From Halalkalicoccus jeotgali B3 (GTDB taxonomy: Archaea; Halobacteriota; Halobacteria; Halobacteriales; Halalkalicoccaceae), in the NCBI RefSeq assembly GCF_000196895.1, contig NC_014297.1, positions 186,001 through 250,000 of the forward strand: a DNA stretch of 64,000 bases. Direction: 5' to 3'. The position numbers and the translations under genes are program-made. Positions 26,047 through 34,184 of this stretch are shown piece after piece. The notes beneath the pieces were generated by a model. It was not told where the DNA came from and did not search any database. It saw only the letters and a program-made list of their open reading frames with translations. Numbering within the stretch: position 1 is the first letter of the stretch; each line of letters opens with the position of its first letter.

Positions 26047-26556
26047 ATGCTCGCGGTCGTCTCCGACACCCACAGTACCGAGGCCCACGCCCTGACCGGC
26101 CGGACGCTCGCGGCGGTCCGGGACGCAGAGCGCGTGATCCACGCCGGTGACTTCACGTCCGTCTCCGCGCTCGACGCGTTTCACGCGGAGGCTCCCCGCC
26201 TCGACGCGGTCCATGGCAACGCCGACGAGTCGGCGGTCCGGGACCGACTGCCGGCGGCCCGAACCCTCGAATGGGAGGGGCTGCGGATCGCGCTTACTCA
26301 CCGCCGGGACGGCGGCCCCACGGGGCTGGCGATGTTCGGGCGCGAGCGCGGCGCGGACCTCGTGGTCTCCGGACACACCCACGCCCCGGGCGTTACGCGG
26401 ACCGACGATCTCGTCCTGTTGAACCCGGGGAGCCATGCCGACCCTCGTGGTAATCGGCCGGCTCATGCGGAACTCGAAGCGATTGACAACGAGGTTCGCG
26501 GGCGGCTCCGTCGGCCCGACGGAACCGTCCTCGAGGAGTTCTCGATTCGGGCCTGA
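26047..26556 (+). CDS. YfcE/MJ0936-type metallophosphoesterase
   Basis: A 169-residue calcineurin-like phosphoesterase. Metal-binding motifs appear in order: SDTH, HAGDF, HGNADESAV, a His in LTHRRDGG, and SGHTHAPG. This is the minimal YfcE/MJ0936 type, with phosphodiesterase activity on model substrates in characterised members. The open frame extends upstream to 25621, but ATG 26047 is chosen because it gives the canonical MLAVVSDTH start; the extension lies opposite the CDF gene. It is divergent from the CDF gene and followed by a small membrane-protein gene. Confidence 0.88.
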   Translation: MLAVVSDTHSTEAHALTGRTLAAVRDAERVIHAGDFTSVSALDAFHAEAPRLDAVHGNADESAVRDRLPAARTLEWEGLRIALTHRRDGGPTGLAMFGRERGADLVVSGHTHAPGVTRTDDLVLLNPGSHADPRGNRPAHAELEAIDNEVRGRLRRPDGTVLEEFSIRA

Positions 26557-26653
26557 TCGGGGGTGTGAGCACCGACCCGGTTTTGCCCTGTAGGCCATTG
26601 CAGCCCGTCCGGCTGGCCGAAACGCTCTTTTGCCCACCCCGAGTGGTGGACGT

Positions 26654-26785
26654 ATGTTCCTCCAGCTCGATCCCGTCTATCTCGTCTTCGTCGGGATACT
26701 GGTCTTCTTCGTCGGCGGGGCGTACCTGTTCGTCCGGAAGGTGCTTTTCGGCTTCCGAGACGGCTTGGAGAGCGGCCGGCGCTAG
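26654..26785 (+). CDS. 43-residue single-span membrane protein
   Basis: The frame reads MFLQLDPVYLVFVGILVFF through a single transmembrane helix, followed by a basic, Arg-ending cytosolic tail (FRDGLESGRR). It is followed by TAG in CTAG, which is at the same time the stop of the convergent threonine aldolase. The length and pattern match small one-helix proteins that are widespread in haloarchaea. Function unknown. Confidence 0.65.
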   Translation: MFLQLDPVYLVFVGILVFFVGGAYLFVRKVLFGFRDGLESGRR

Positions 26786-27798
26786 AGCGCCCGATCGACG
26801 GCCGAAATCGCCTCCTCGACGTCCCCGTCGTCGACGTCCCAGTGCGTACAGAACCGGACGACGTACTCGCCGAAGGCCACTCCGAGGACGCCCGTCGACT
26901 CGACCGCCGCGAGGAACTCCTCGGCGGTGTGGCCGGTCCCCTCGCAGTCGACCAGGACGATGTTCGTCTCGGGCTCGAGGACGGAGAGCCCCTCGATCCC
27001 GTCGAGCCCGGCCGCGAGCCGGTGGGCGTTCTCGTGATCGTCGGTGAGCCGATGGCGGTTTTCGAGCGCGAGCGCTCCCGGCGCGGCGATGATTCCGGCT
27101 TGCCGCATCCCGCCACCCAGCAGCTTGCGGTTCCGGCGGGCACGATCGACGAACTCCTGACTGCCGGCAAGCATCGATCCGACGGGCGCGCCCAACCCCT
27201 TCGAGAGACAGAACATCACCGAATCGACCGGCGCGACGATCTCGCGTGCCTCGACGCCGAGCGCCGCCGCGGCGTTGAACACACGCGCGCCGTCCAGGTG
27301 GACCGGGACGTCGAGACCGTGGGCCGTCTCTGCGGTCTCGCGGATCTTCTCTACCTCGATGGCCGCCCCGCCCTTGCTGTTGTGGGTGTTCTCGAGGGTC
27401 AACAGGCCCGTCCCCGGTCGATGTAGGTCCTCGGCGACGTAGCTTTCTCGTACCCGTTCGGGCGAGACGACCCCGCGGTCGTCCCCCTCGACGGTGCGCA
27501 CCTGCAGGCCCGAGAGCTGAGCCATCCCGCCCAACTCCCATTTGACGACGTGGCTCTCGCGCTCACAGAGCACCTCCTGACCGCGCTCGGTGTGGGTCCG
27601 CACCGCGATTTGGTTGCCCATCGTCCCCGTGGGGACGTACAGCGCCGCCTCCGTGCCGACGATCTCGGCCGCCCGCTCTTCTAGCTCGTTTACGGTCGGG
27701 TCCTCGCGATACACGTCGTCGCCGACCTCGGCGTTCGCACTCGCTTCGCGCATCCGGTCGTCCGGTCGCGTCACCGTATCGCTTCGCAGATCGATCAT
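26782..27798 (-). CDS. ltaE: L-threonine aldolase (low-specificity)
   Basis: A 338-residue fold-type I PLP enzyme (beta-eliminating lyase family) cleaving threonine or allo-threonine to glycine and acetaldehyde. The N-terminal MIDLRSDTVTRP is diagnostic, followed by YVPTGTMGNQIAV, VHLDGARVFNAA (PLP Asp) and the PLP lysine in MFCLSKGLGAPVGS. The frame is open upstream to 28065, but ATG 27798 begins the conserved N-terminus. It shares the four-base CTAG with the convergent small membrane protein. thrC at 10.7 kb makes its substrate. Confidence 0.93.
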   Translation of the reverse strand: MIDLRSDTVTRPDDRMREASANAEVGDDVYREDPTVNELEERAAEIVGTEAALYVPTGTMGNQIAVRTHTERGQEVLCERESHVVKWELGGMAQLSGLQVRTVEGDDRGVVSPERVRESYVAEDLHRPGTGLLTLENTHNSKGGAAIEVEKIRETAETAHGLDVPVHLDGARVFNAAAALGVEAREIVAPVDSVMFCLSKGLGAPVGSMLAGSQEFVDRARRNRKLLGGGMRQAGIIAAPGALALENRHRLTDDHENAHRLAAGLDGIEGLSVLEPETNIVLVDCEGTGHTAEEFLAAVESTGVLGVAFGEYVVRFCTHWDVDDGDVEEAISAVDRAL

Positions 27799-27904
27799 GG
27801 GCGGGCTTTGTGTTTGGCGGGCAAAACCCTGCCCGTCCCTACGGGCCCGGCGGCACCTGCCAGTATCGACCCCCTTTTGGTTCCGATCCGGGAACTGCCA
27901 GTAG

Positions 27905-29299
27905 ATGACACTCGTCGCCCGTCTCGACGCGCTTCGCTCACCGCTGCCCGCGTTCGCGCTCGCAGCGGCCATCGGAGCGATCGCGCTCGTCGCCGCGCCG
28001 CTGGCGGCCGACGCCGCGACGATGCTCGCGATCACGCTGTTCTGTATCGTCCTCTGGGTCCTCACGCCCGTCCCGCCGGCCTACACGGGCGTGATCTGTA
28101 TCGGCCTCGTCGGGGCCGCCTTCTCGACGGAGCTGGCGCTCGTGGGCTTTCGTTCGCCCGCGACCTGGCTGATCGGGTTCGGGCTGTTGATCGGGCTTGC
28201 GACCCGCGAGAGCGGCCTCGCGGACTGGGCCGGCCGGTGGCTCGTCGCCCGCGCCGTCCCGGCCCTCTGGCGCGAGGATCCCCGCCGGTCTTACGGCGCG
28301 CTGCTCGTGGCGCTCTGTCTGGGCACGCTCGCCTTCGCGCTGTTGGTCCCCTCGACGCTCGTACGCGTGCTCGTGCTCGCGCCGGTGCTCTACGAGACCG
28401 GACGCTTCTTCGAGGACCGCGATGCTCGGATCGGGCTCTTTTTGGGACCGCTGTTCGCGACCTTCTACGGTGCCTCGGGGATCTACACCGCCGCGCTCCC
28501 GAACGTCATCATCTCCGGGATCGCGGAATCGGTCGGCGACCTCGCGATCGGGTGGACCGAGTGGGCGACGGTGCTCTTTCCGGTGATGGGACTTGCCCGG
28601 ACGGTCCTCGTCGCGGGCGTCGTCTTCGCGCTGTATCGGCCCGCTGCCGACTCGGGCGTCGAGGTTCCCGAAGACGGGCCCGGGTCCGCGGGCGGGCGCG
28701 AGCGGCGGATGGCGCTGTTCTTGCTGGCGGGCGCGCTCTTTTGGATGACCGACTTCCTCCACGGCCTGCATCCGGTCTTCGGCGCGATCCTCGTCGTCGT
28801 GCTTGCCTTCCTTCCGACCGTGGGCGTCGTCGAGTTCTCGCGAGCCGGCGACCCCGACTACTCGATCCTCTTCTTTTTGGGCGGGGTCTTCGCCGTCGGC
28901 GAGGGCCTCTCGCAGACGGGGTTTGCGGACCTCGCGGCGGGGGCGCTGTTCGAGACCATCCCCGCCGACGGGTCGCTCGCACTCGTCCTCGCGTTCGTTT
29001 TCGGGGCGACCATTCTCCTCAACCTCCTGATGGAGGGGCTCGCGGTCGCGAGTGTCCTGACCCCGGTGTTGGTCTCCTACGCCTCGGGTACGGGCCTGCC
29101 GCTCACCCCGGTCGTGATGACCGAGGCCCTCGCCCTGGGGACCTACTTCTTCCCGTACCAGTCGGCCGTCCTCGTCGCGATCCTCGCACAGGACGGCGTC
29201 GAGGCGGGCGATCTGATCCGCGTAACGGTCGCCTGCTCGCTGGCGACGATCCTCCTCTTGCTCCCGATCCAGTTCGGGCTCTTCTCGATCCTGTACTGA
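27905..29299 (+). CDS. SLC13/DASS-type sodium-anion symporter
   Basis: A 464-residue membrane protein with about 11-12 hydrophobic segments and the length of the divalent anion:Na+ symporter family. Characteristic features are the two hairpin-like repeats, with Pro/Gly-rich turns in LTPVPPAYTGVICIG and a re-entrant region around NLLMEGLAVASVLTPVLV in the second half. Likely substrates are dicarboxylates or sulfate; the sequence does not separate these. It is divergent from ltaE and lies 39 bases upstream of the M29 peptidase on the same strand. Confidence 0.82.
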   Translation: MTLVARLDALRSPLPAFALAAAIGAIALVAAPLAADAATMLAITLFCIVLWVLTPVPPAYTGVICIGLVGAAFSTELALVGFRSPATWLIGFGLLIGLATRESGLADWAGRWLVARAVPALWREDPRRSYGALLVALCLGTLAFALLVPSTLVRVLVLAPVLYETGRFFEDRDARIGLFLGPLFATFYGASGIYTAALPNVIISGIAESVGDLAIGWTEWATVLFPVMGLARTVLVAGVVFALYRPAADSGVEVPEDGPGSAGGRERRMALFLLAGALFWMTDFLHGLHPVFGAILVVVLAFLPTVGVVEFSRAGDPDYSILFFLGGVFAVGEGLSQTGFADLAAGALFETIPADGSLALVLAFVFGATILLNLLMEGLAVASVLTPVLVSYASGTGLPLTPVVMTEALALGTYFFPYQSAVLVAILAQDGVEAGDLIRVTVACSLATILLLLPIQFGLFSILY

Positions 29300-29338
29300 A
29301 CCCAAACGAGTTTGGTCGGGCGCGCGCCAGAACCGGGT

Positions 29339-30424
29339 ATGGATCCGCGAATCCGCGAACACGCAGAGACCATCGTCGACCATTCCACCGATATCGCCGA
29401 GGGCGACGACGTGATCGTCAGCGCACCCCCCGTCGCGAGCGACCTCGTGGTCGCGCTCTTCGAGGTGCTCGGGGATCGCGGTGCGAACCCGGTCTCGCTC
29501 AACGCCGACGAGCGCGCAAAACGCGCCTTCCTGCGTGCTTCCGAGGGGTTCGAGACGCCGAGCCACGAGCAGGCGCTGATGGACGAAACCGACGCGTTCA
29601 TCCACCTGCGTGCGACCGAGAACGCCACCGAGACCGGCGACGTCGACCCCGAGACGACCGCCGCCTACTCGGTGGCCCAACAGCCGATTCGGGAGGAACG
29701 CCTCTCGAAGCGCTGGTGTCTCACGCAGTTCCCCGCGCCCGCGAACGCCCAACTCGCGGGCATGAGCACCGAAGCCTACGAGAACTTCGTCTGGGACGCG
29801 ATCAACAAGGACTGGGGGGCCCAGCGGGAGTTCCAGGACCAGATGGTCGAGATCCTCGACCCTGCAGAGGAGGTCCGGATCGTCTCGGGCGAGGGCACCG
29901 ACGTGACGATGAGCGTCGCGGGCAACACCACGCTCAACGACTACGGCGAGAAGAACCTCCCTGGGGGTGAGGTCTTCACAGCCCCTGTGCCCGACAGCGT
30001 CGAGGGAAGCGTCTTCTTCGACAAGCCCCTGTACCACCAGGGCCGCGAGATCACCGATGTCGCCCTCGAGTTCGCGGGCGGCGAGGTCGTTTCCCACTCG
30101 GCCGGGCAGAACGAGGACCTGCTGACGGAGGTGCTTTCCACCGACGAGGGTGCTCGCCGACTCGGGGAACTGGGTATCGGGATGAACCGCGACATCGACC
30201 GGTTTACCTACAACATGCTGTTCGACGAGAAGATGGGCGACACCGTCCACATGGCTGTCGGGATGGCCTACGACGACTGCGTCGGCGAGGGGGGCGAGGT
30301 CAACGAGAGCGCGGTCCACGTCGACATGATCGTCGACATGGGCGCCGAGTCGCGAATCGAGGTCGACGGCGAGGTCGTCCAGCGAAACGGTACCTTCCGA
30401 TTCGAAGACGGGTTCGAGGCCTGA
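29339..30424 (+). CDS. M29-family aminopeptidase
   Basis: A 361-residue metallo-aminopeptidase of the M29 (aminopeptidase T/S) family. Conserved metal-ligand regions are visible: GGEVFTAPVPDSVEG (Glu), DEKMGDTVHMAVG (Glu and His with the catalytic Tyr upstream), and SAVHVDMIVDMG (His-x-Asp). Such enzymes release N-terminal residues from short peptides in the cytosol. The ATG at 29339 (MDPRIREHAETIV) is preferred to an in-frame start at 29312 because the extra residues are atypical. It may be co-transcribed with the upstream SLC13 transporter. Confidence 0.9.
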   Translation: MDPRIREHAETIVDHSTDIAEGDDVIVSAPPVASDLVVALFEVLGDRGANPVSLNADERAKRAFLRASEGFETPSHEQALMDETDAFIHLRATENATETGDVDPETTAAYSVAQQPIREERLSKRWCLTQFPAPANAQLAGMSTEAYENFVWDAINKDWGAQREFQDQMVEILDPAEEVRIVSGEGTDVTMSVAGNTTLNDYGEKNLPGGEVFTAPVPDSVEGSVFFDKPLYHQGREITDVALEFAGGEVVSHSAGQNEDLLTEVLSTDEGARRLGELGIGMNRDIDRFTYNMLFDEKMGDTVHMAVGMAYDDCVGEGGEVNESAVHVDMIVDMGAESRIEVDGEVVQRNGTFRFEDGFEA

Positions 30425-30452
30425 ATTTCGCCTTTTGGTCCAGATTTTGCGA

Positions 30453-30577
30453 GTGAACGGCGACGTCGCGAACGAGACAAAACCAGTCCCGCGGGCGTCG
30501 AGGCCGTACTCTCGGACCTGGGGTTCGACGTCGAGCGCATCGAGGACCGGGGCGGGGAGTACCTGATCAGCGCTTGA
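30453..30577 (+). pseudogene. Remnant or frameshifted small ORF
   Basis: A conserved-looking C-terminus (GVEAVLSDLGFDVERIEDRG, then GEYLISA and TGA) is open in the frame of the upstream peptidase stop but has no usable start. A GTG at 30453 in the next frame reads MNGDVANETKP and then leaves frame. A one-base change near 30483 would join them into a roughly 40-residue protein. Coding bias in the last 26 codons is strong. It could be an annotation-missed small gene with an indel, or a tail left by a deletion. Confidence 0.3.
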
Positions 30578-30586
30578 TCGCCCTGA

Positions 30587-30991
30587 TCAGGCGACCTCGA
30601 TCTCCCGCAGGAGGTCCGCCAGCACGTGCGCGTAGACGACGACCGCGCTGAACGTCGCCAGCAGGCGACTCGCCGGTCGGAACGCGAGGACGAGGGCGCC
30701 GCCGATGAGGACGTGGCTCGTCAGGCGTTCGAGTTTCATACGCACGTCGGGGAACACCGACTCCTGCTCGGTGAACGCCCAAATCGGGTGACGAACCGCC
30801 CGTGTGAGATAGGACCAACTGCCGGTCTTCAGCCGCGCGATGACGAAGTGATCGAGGTCGATGAACACGCTCAAAAGCAGGCCGTAGGTCCAGAGGGCGA
30901 GTTTCGTCGGGAGCGAGCGACCGCGCGCGAGGAGGGCCGCGGCCAGCGCACTACAGAGCGCGCCGATCGCCGCGTGTTCGTGCGAGCGCAT
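30587..30991 (-). CDS. Small membrane protein, possible membrane-bound metal-dependent hydrolase-like
   Basis: A 134-residue protein with about four hydrophobic segments. The N-terminus MRSHEHAAIGALCSAL and the motif SVFIDLDHFVIARL, with conserved His and Asp residues at membrane edges, recall the YdjM/DUF457 group of membrane-bound predicted metal-dependent hydrolases, here in a shortened form. The ATG at 30991 is preferred over 31006. It lies 83 bases downstream of carS on the same strand and could share its transcript. The enzymatic call is tentative. Confidence 0.6.
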   Translation of the reverse strand: MRSHEHAAIGALCSALAAALLARGRSLPTKLALWTYGLLLSVFIDLDHFVIARLKTGSWSYLTRAVRHPIWAFTEQESVFPDVRMKLERLTSHVLIGGALVLAFRPASRLLATFSAVVVYAHVLADLLREIEVA

Positions 30992-31074
30992 GGCGGGCGT
31001 TCTCACGACGGGGGCTTTAGTTCGCCGGTTGTCGGTCGGTCCCCCGAATGCGACTCATACGGCCTCGGCCGCGA

Positions 31075-31620
31075 TCACCACGGCTCGTGTTTGAACCCGA
31101 AGAGGTAGGCGAGCACGTTCGTGACGACGTGGAGGACCGGCGTCACGACGAACACGACCACCAACAGCGGGAGCGTAAAGACCGCGAGGACCCACTCGAA
31201 GGCGACCAGCGCGGTCAGGACGAGCGCCACCACGGCGAAATCGAGCTGATCGACGCCGGGAAGGGGTGCGCCCCGGTTGCGCCCGGTACGACGCTTGATA
31301 AACGAGGCGGCCATGTCCCCGAGCATCGCTCCCAGCGGGAGGGTGATCATCACCGCGAGGGGAAAGGTGGGAACCGACACGCCGAACGCCGAAACGGCGG
31401 TCGGTTGGAAGACGTTGAGCAGGTAGGCGACGCCGATCCCGATCAGCGTGCCGACGATCGTCCCGCGCCAGGTCTTGCCGTCCCCCAACAGCCGGCGGCC
31501 CTTCCAGGTCCGGCCGCCGTCGATCGGCGCGCCCCCGCCCGCGAGGACGGCGGCGTTGTTCGGCACGTACGCGGGCAACATCACCCAGAAGGCGACGACG
31601 AGGAGTTCGAGCGGGCCCAT
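31075..31620 (-). CDS. carS: CDP-archaeol synthase
   Basis: A 181-residue integral membrane enzyme transferring CMP from CTP to unsaturated archaetidic acid, the step that activates archaeal lipids before polar head-group addition. The N-terminal MLPAYVPNNAAVLAGGG, the basic loop DGKTWRGTIVGTLIG and the C-terminal SFIKRRTGRNRGAPLPGVDQ are the family hallmarks, analogous to the CdsA signature. About five transmembrane segments are present. The length is exactly that of haloarchaeal CarS proteins. Confidence 0.93.
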   Translation of the reverse strand: MGPLELLVVAFWVMLPAYVPNNAAVLAGGGAPIDGGRTWKGRRLLGDGKTWRGTIVGTLIGIGVAYLLNVFQPTAVSAFGVSVPTFPLAVMITLPLGAMLGDMAASFIKRRTGRNRGAPLPGVDQLDFAVVALVLTALVAFEWVLAVFTLPLLVVVFVVTPVLHVVTNVLAYLFGFKHEPW

Positions 31621-31707
31621 ACCGACCCCGAACCGCCGAACGATTTAATGCTCAACGGTTCGCCCGCGCACGTCCATCATTAAAGTCCGGCGGGCCGAAG
31701 GCGACGT

Positions 31708-32544
31708 ATGCTCCCACCGATCGCCCGCCGGTTCGTCGCCGGGGAGACCCCCGCGACCGCCCTCGAACACGCCCGCGAGTGCAATGATCGCGACATCGGC
31801 GCGATCCTCAACCTGCTCGGCGAACACTACGAGGACCCCACGGCCGCCGACGACGACGCCCGGGCCTACGCCGCGTTGCTCGCCGATCTCGGCGGAACGG
31901 ACCTCGATGCCTGCATCTCGGTCAAACCCACCCAGATCGGGCTGGATGTCAGCGAGGCACGCTTCCGGGACAACCTCCGAGGGATCGTCGACGCCGCCGA
32001 CGAATACGACCGGTTCGTCTGGATCGACATGGAGGATCACACCACCACCGACGCCACGCTCGACGCCTTCGAGGAGTTCGTCGAGGCGCGAGGCGGGGGC
32101 CTTGGCGTCTGCCTGCAGGCGAACCTCAAACGCACCCGCGGGGACCTCGAACGGTTCAGGGACGTCCCCGGCAAGATCCGCTTGGTAAAGGGTGCCTACG
32201 ACGAACCGCCCGCGATCGCCTACAAGAGTCGTGAGCGGATCAACGAGGTGTACCAGGAGCACCTCGAGTATCTGTTCGAACACTACGAGGGCGGGATCGC
32301 GCTCGGCAGCCACGACCCCGTGATGATCGATCGGGCCCGGGAGCTTCACGCCGAACACGACACCGACTTCGAGATCCAGATGCTGATGGGGGTGCGAGAG
32401 GACGCCCAAGAGGACCTCGCCCGCGAGTACGAGGTCTACCAGTACGCCCCCTACGGCGGGAAATGGCTCTCGTATTTCTACCGCCGGATGATGGAACGAA
32501 AGGAGAACGCTGGGTTCGCGCTACGGGCGATTCTGGGCCGATGA
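31708..32544 (+). CDS. Proline dehydrogenase
   Basis: A 278-residue FAD enzyme with the monofunctional proline dehydrogenase TIM barrel, oxidising proline to pyrroline-5-carboxylate. Visible motifs are ISVKPTQIGLD, WIDMEDHTTTDATLDAF, VCLQANLKRT (FAD contact), RLVKGAYDEP, and the substrate-binding C-terminal YFYRRMMERKENAGF, with the conserved paired arginines. The Gln in LQANLKRT replaces a Tyr/His seen in some bacterial enzymes. It is followed 36 bases later by a DUF502 gene on the same strand. Confidence 0.92.
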   Translation: MLPPIARRFVAGETPATALEHARECNDRDIGAILNLLGEHYEDPTAADDDARAYAALLADLGGTDLDACISVKPTQIGLDVSEARFRDNLRGIVDAADEYDRFVWIDMEDHTTTDATLDAFEEFVEARGGGLGVCLQANLKRTRGDLERFRDVPGKIRLVKGAYDEPPAIAYKSRERINEVYQEHLEYLFEHYEGGIALGSHDPVMIDRARELHAEHDTDFEIQMLMGVREDAQEDLAREYEVYQYAPYGGKWLSYFYRRMMERKENAGFALRAILGR

Positions 32545-32580
32545 ACAACTCTTTTAGCCCGGCCCAGTAAGAGGGGAGCG

Positions 32581-33222
32581 ATGTCGACATGGAAGCGGGA
32601 CATGGCCAGCGGGCTGGTCGTCCTCGTCCCGATCATCGTCACGGTCTGGGTGGTCTACTGGCTCTTTCGGTTCATCGCGAACCTCCCGCTGACCCAGTCG
32701 ATCGACGACGCCGCCCTCCGTGTGCTCATCACGCTCGCCGTGTTCGTCCTGCTCGTCTTTGCCGTCGGCTATCTGATGCGCACCGCGATCGGCTCGCTGG
32801 TCGAGGCCGGAATCGACAGCGTGATGAACAGCGTGCCCGGCCTCCGGGTGGTCTACAACGCCTCGAAGATGGCCGTCGAGACCGCCCTGACCGGGACCGA
32901 GGACCTTCAGGCGCCGGTGAAGGTAAACACCTGGGAGAACATCCGCATGACCGCGTTCAAGACCGGACGGGAGGCTCCCGACGGTCGGAAACTCCTCTTC
33001 TTGCCGACCGCGCCCAACATCACCAGCGGGTTCGTCATCGAGGTCGAGGAGGAGGACGTCATCGAGACCGACGACACGGTCGAGGAAGCGCTCACGAGGA
33101 TCCTGAGCGCCGGCTTCGGCGAGCGCGACGAGACCCCCGCAGGCATCCCCATCGACGTCGTCGAGGAACGCCCCGGGCCCGAGGCCAAGACCGACGCGGA
33201 CGACCGCCCGACGACCGACTGA
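32581..33222 (+). CDS. DUF502 membrane protein
   Basis: A 213-residue protein with two transmembrane helices near the N-terminus (LVVLVPIIVTVWVVYWLF and VLITLAVFVLLVFAVGYLM), followed by a soluble domain containing SVPGLRVVYNASKM and LFLPTAPNITSGFVIEV, the pattern of the DUF502 family. The C-terminal tail is acidic and probably disordered. Function is not established; members sit in the cytoplasmic membrane. It is convergent with larE, three bases away. Confidence 0.85.
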   Translation: MSTWKRDMASGLVVLVPIIVTVWVVYWLFRFIANLPLTQSIDDAALRVLITLAVFVLLVFAVGYLMRTAIGSLVEAGIDSVMNSVPGLRVVYNASKMAVETALTGTEDLQAPVKVNTWENIRMTAFKTGREAPDGRKLLFLPTAPNITSGFVIEVEEEDVIETDDTVEEALTRILSAGFGERDETPAGIPIDVVEERPGPEAKTDADDRPTTD

Positions 33223-33224
33223 CG

Positions 33225-34091
33225 CTACTCGACCGTGGGGTACTGCGTATCGAGCAGGTCCGTTTCCGTCTCCGTGGCCGGGTCGGCCCCCTCGGGACTG
33301 ACGCTGCCGGTCCGATAGCCGTGTAAGTCGAGCGTGACGTGCTCGAAGCCGAGGTCGTTCATGTGTGCGCGGGTCGCCCGGACGAACTCGATGTCCAGTG
33401 CCTCCTCCAGTTCCTCGGGCGCGATCTCGATGCGGGCCAGTCCGTCGTGATCCCGCACGCGAAACTGCGAGAAGCCCCAGCCCCGTAGCAGGGCTTCGGC
33501 CTTATCGACGCGAGTGAGTCGCTCCTCGGTGACCTCGATCCCGGTCGGGATCCTCGACGAGAGACAGGCCATCGCGGGTTTCTCGGCGACCGAGAGGTCA
33601 TACGTAGCGGCGATCTCCCGTACGTCGTCCTTGGTGATGTCGTGGTCCAAAAGCGGCGAGCGCGCGTCTAGTTCCGCGACCGCCTGCAGGCCCGGCCGAT
33701 GTCCCTCGCCGGGGTCCGAGGCGTTGGTGCCGTCACACACCACCGGAATCCCGAGTTCCGCGGCCCGTTCGAACATCTTACCGAGTCGCATCGACCGGCA
33801 GTGATAACAGCGGTCGCCGTCGTTTTTGACGAACTCGGGGTCGTCAAGCTCGGAGAACTCGACGATCTCGTGGCGGATGCCGATCTCCCCGGCGACCCGT
33901 CTCGCGTCCTCCAGTTCGGCATCGGGCAGCGTCTCGCTTTTCGCGGTGCAGGCCACGGCATCCTCCCCGAGGGCGTCGTAGGCGATGGCGGCGACGGCGC
34001 TCGAATCCACTCCCCCGGAGAAGGCGACGAGTACCCCCTCTTCGGTGGCGAGGTCCGCGCGGGCGGCGGCCAGTTTCTCCTCCGTGGACAT
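33225..34091 (-). CDS. larE: LarE-type ATP-dependent sacrificial/Fe-S sulfur transferase
   Basis: A 288-residue PP-loop protein (SGGVDSSAV at 25-33) that adds sulfur to the pyridinium precursor of the nickel-pincer nucleotide cofactor. Cys176 lies in ACLSSRIPTG, the position of the sacrificial cysteine in the Lactobacillus enzyme. Two more cysteines, C95 and C98 in RCYHCRSM, give the three-Cys set seen in LarE proteins that carry a [4Fe-4S] cluster. ATG 34091 is preferred to an in-frame start at 34118. larB is found 5 kb away; no larC was found in the window. Confidence 0.88.
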   Translation of the reverse strand: MSTEEKLAAARADLATEEGVLVAFSGGVDSSAVAAIAYDALGEDAVACTAKSETLPDAELEDARRVAGEIGIRHEIVEFSELDDPEFVKNDGDRCYHCRSMRLGKMFERAAELGIPVVCDGTNASDPGEGHRPGLQAVAELDARSPLLDHDITKDDVREIAATYDLSVAEKPAMACLSSRIPTGIEVTEERLTRVDKAEALLRGWGFSQFRVRDHDGLARIEIAPEELEEALDIEFVRATRAHMNDLGFEHVTLDLHGYRTGSVSPEGADPATETETDLLDTQYPTVE

Positions 34092-34184
34092 GCCCCGCCC
34101 TTGCTCGCCCGCGGACAAAAGCCGTGCGCTCTCGCGGGGTGCGGCCGGGACGTTTTTGCGTTCGCGCCGGTAGTGAGCCTATTG

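Noticed and set aside
33699-34184. N-terminal extension of the MutS2-like protein
   Set aside because: It lies opposite larE and has no similarity to MutS N-termini; the HhH-containing start at 34185 follows a normal intergenic gap.
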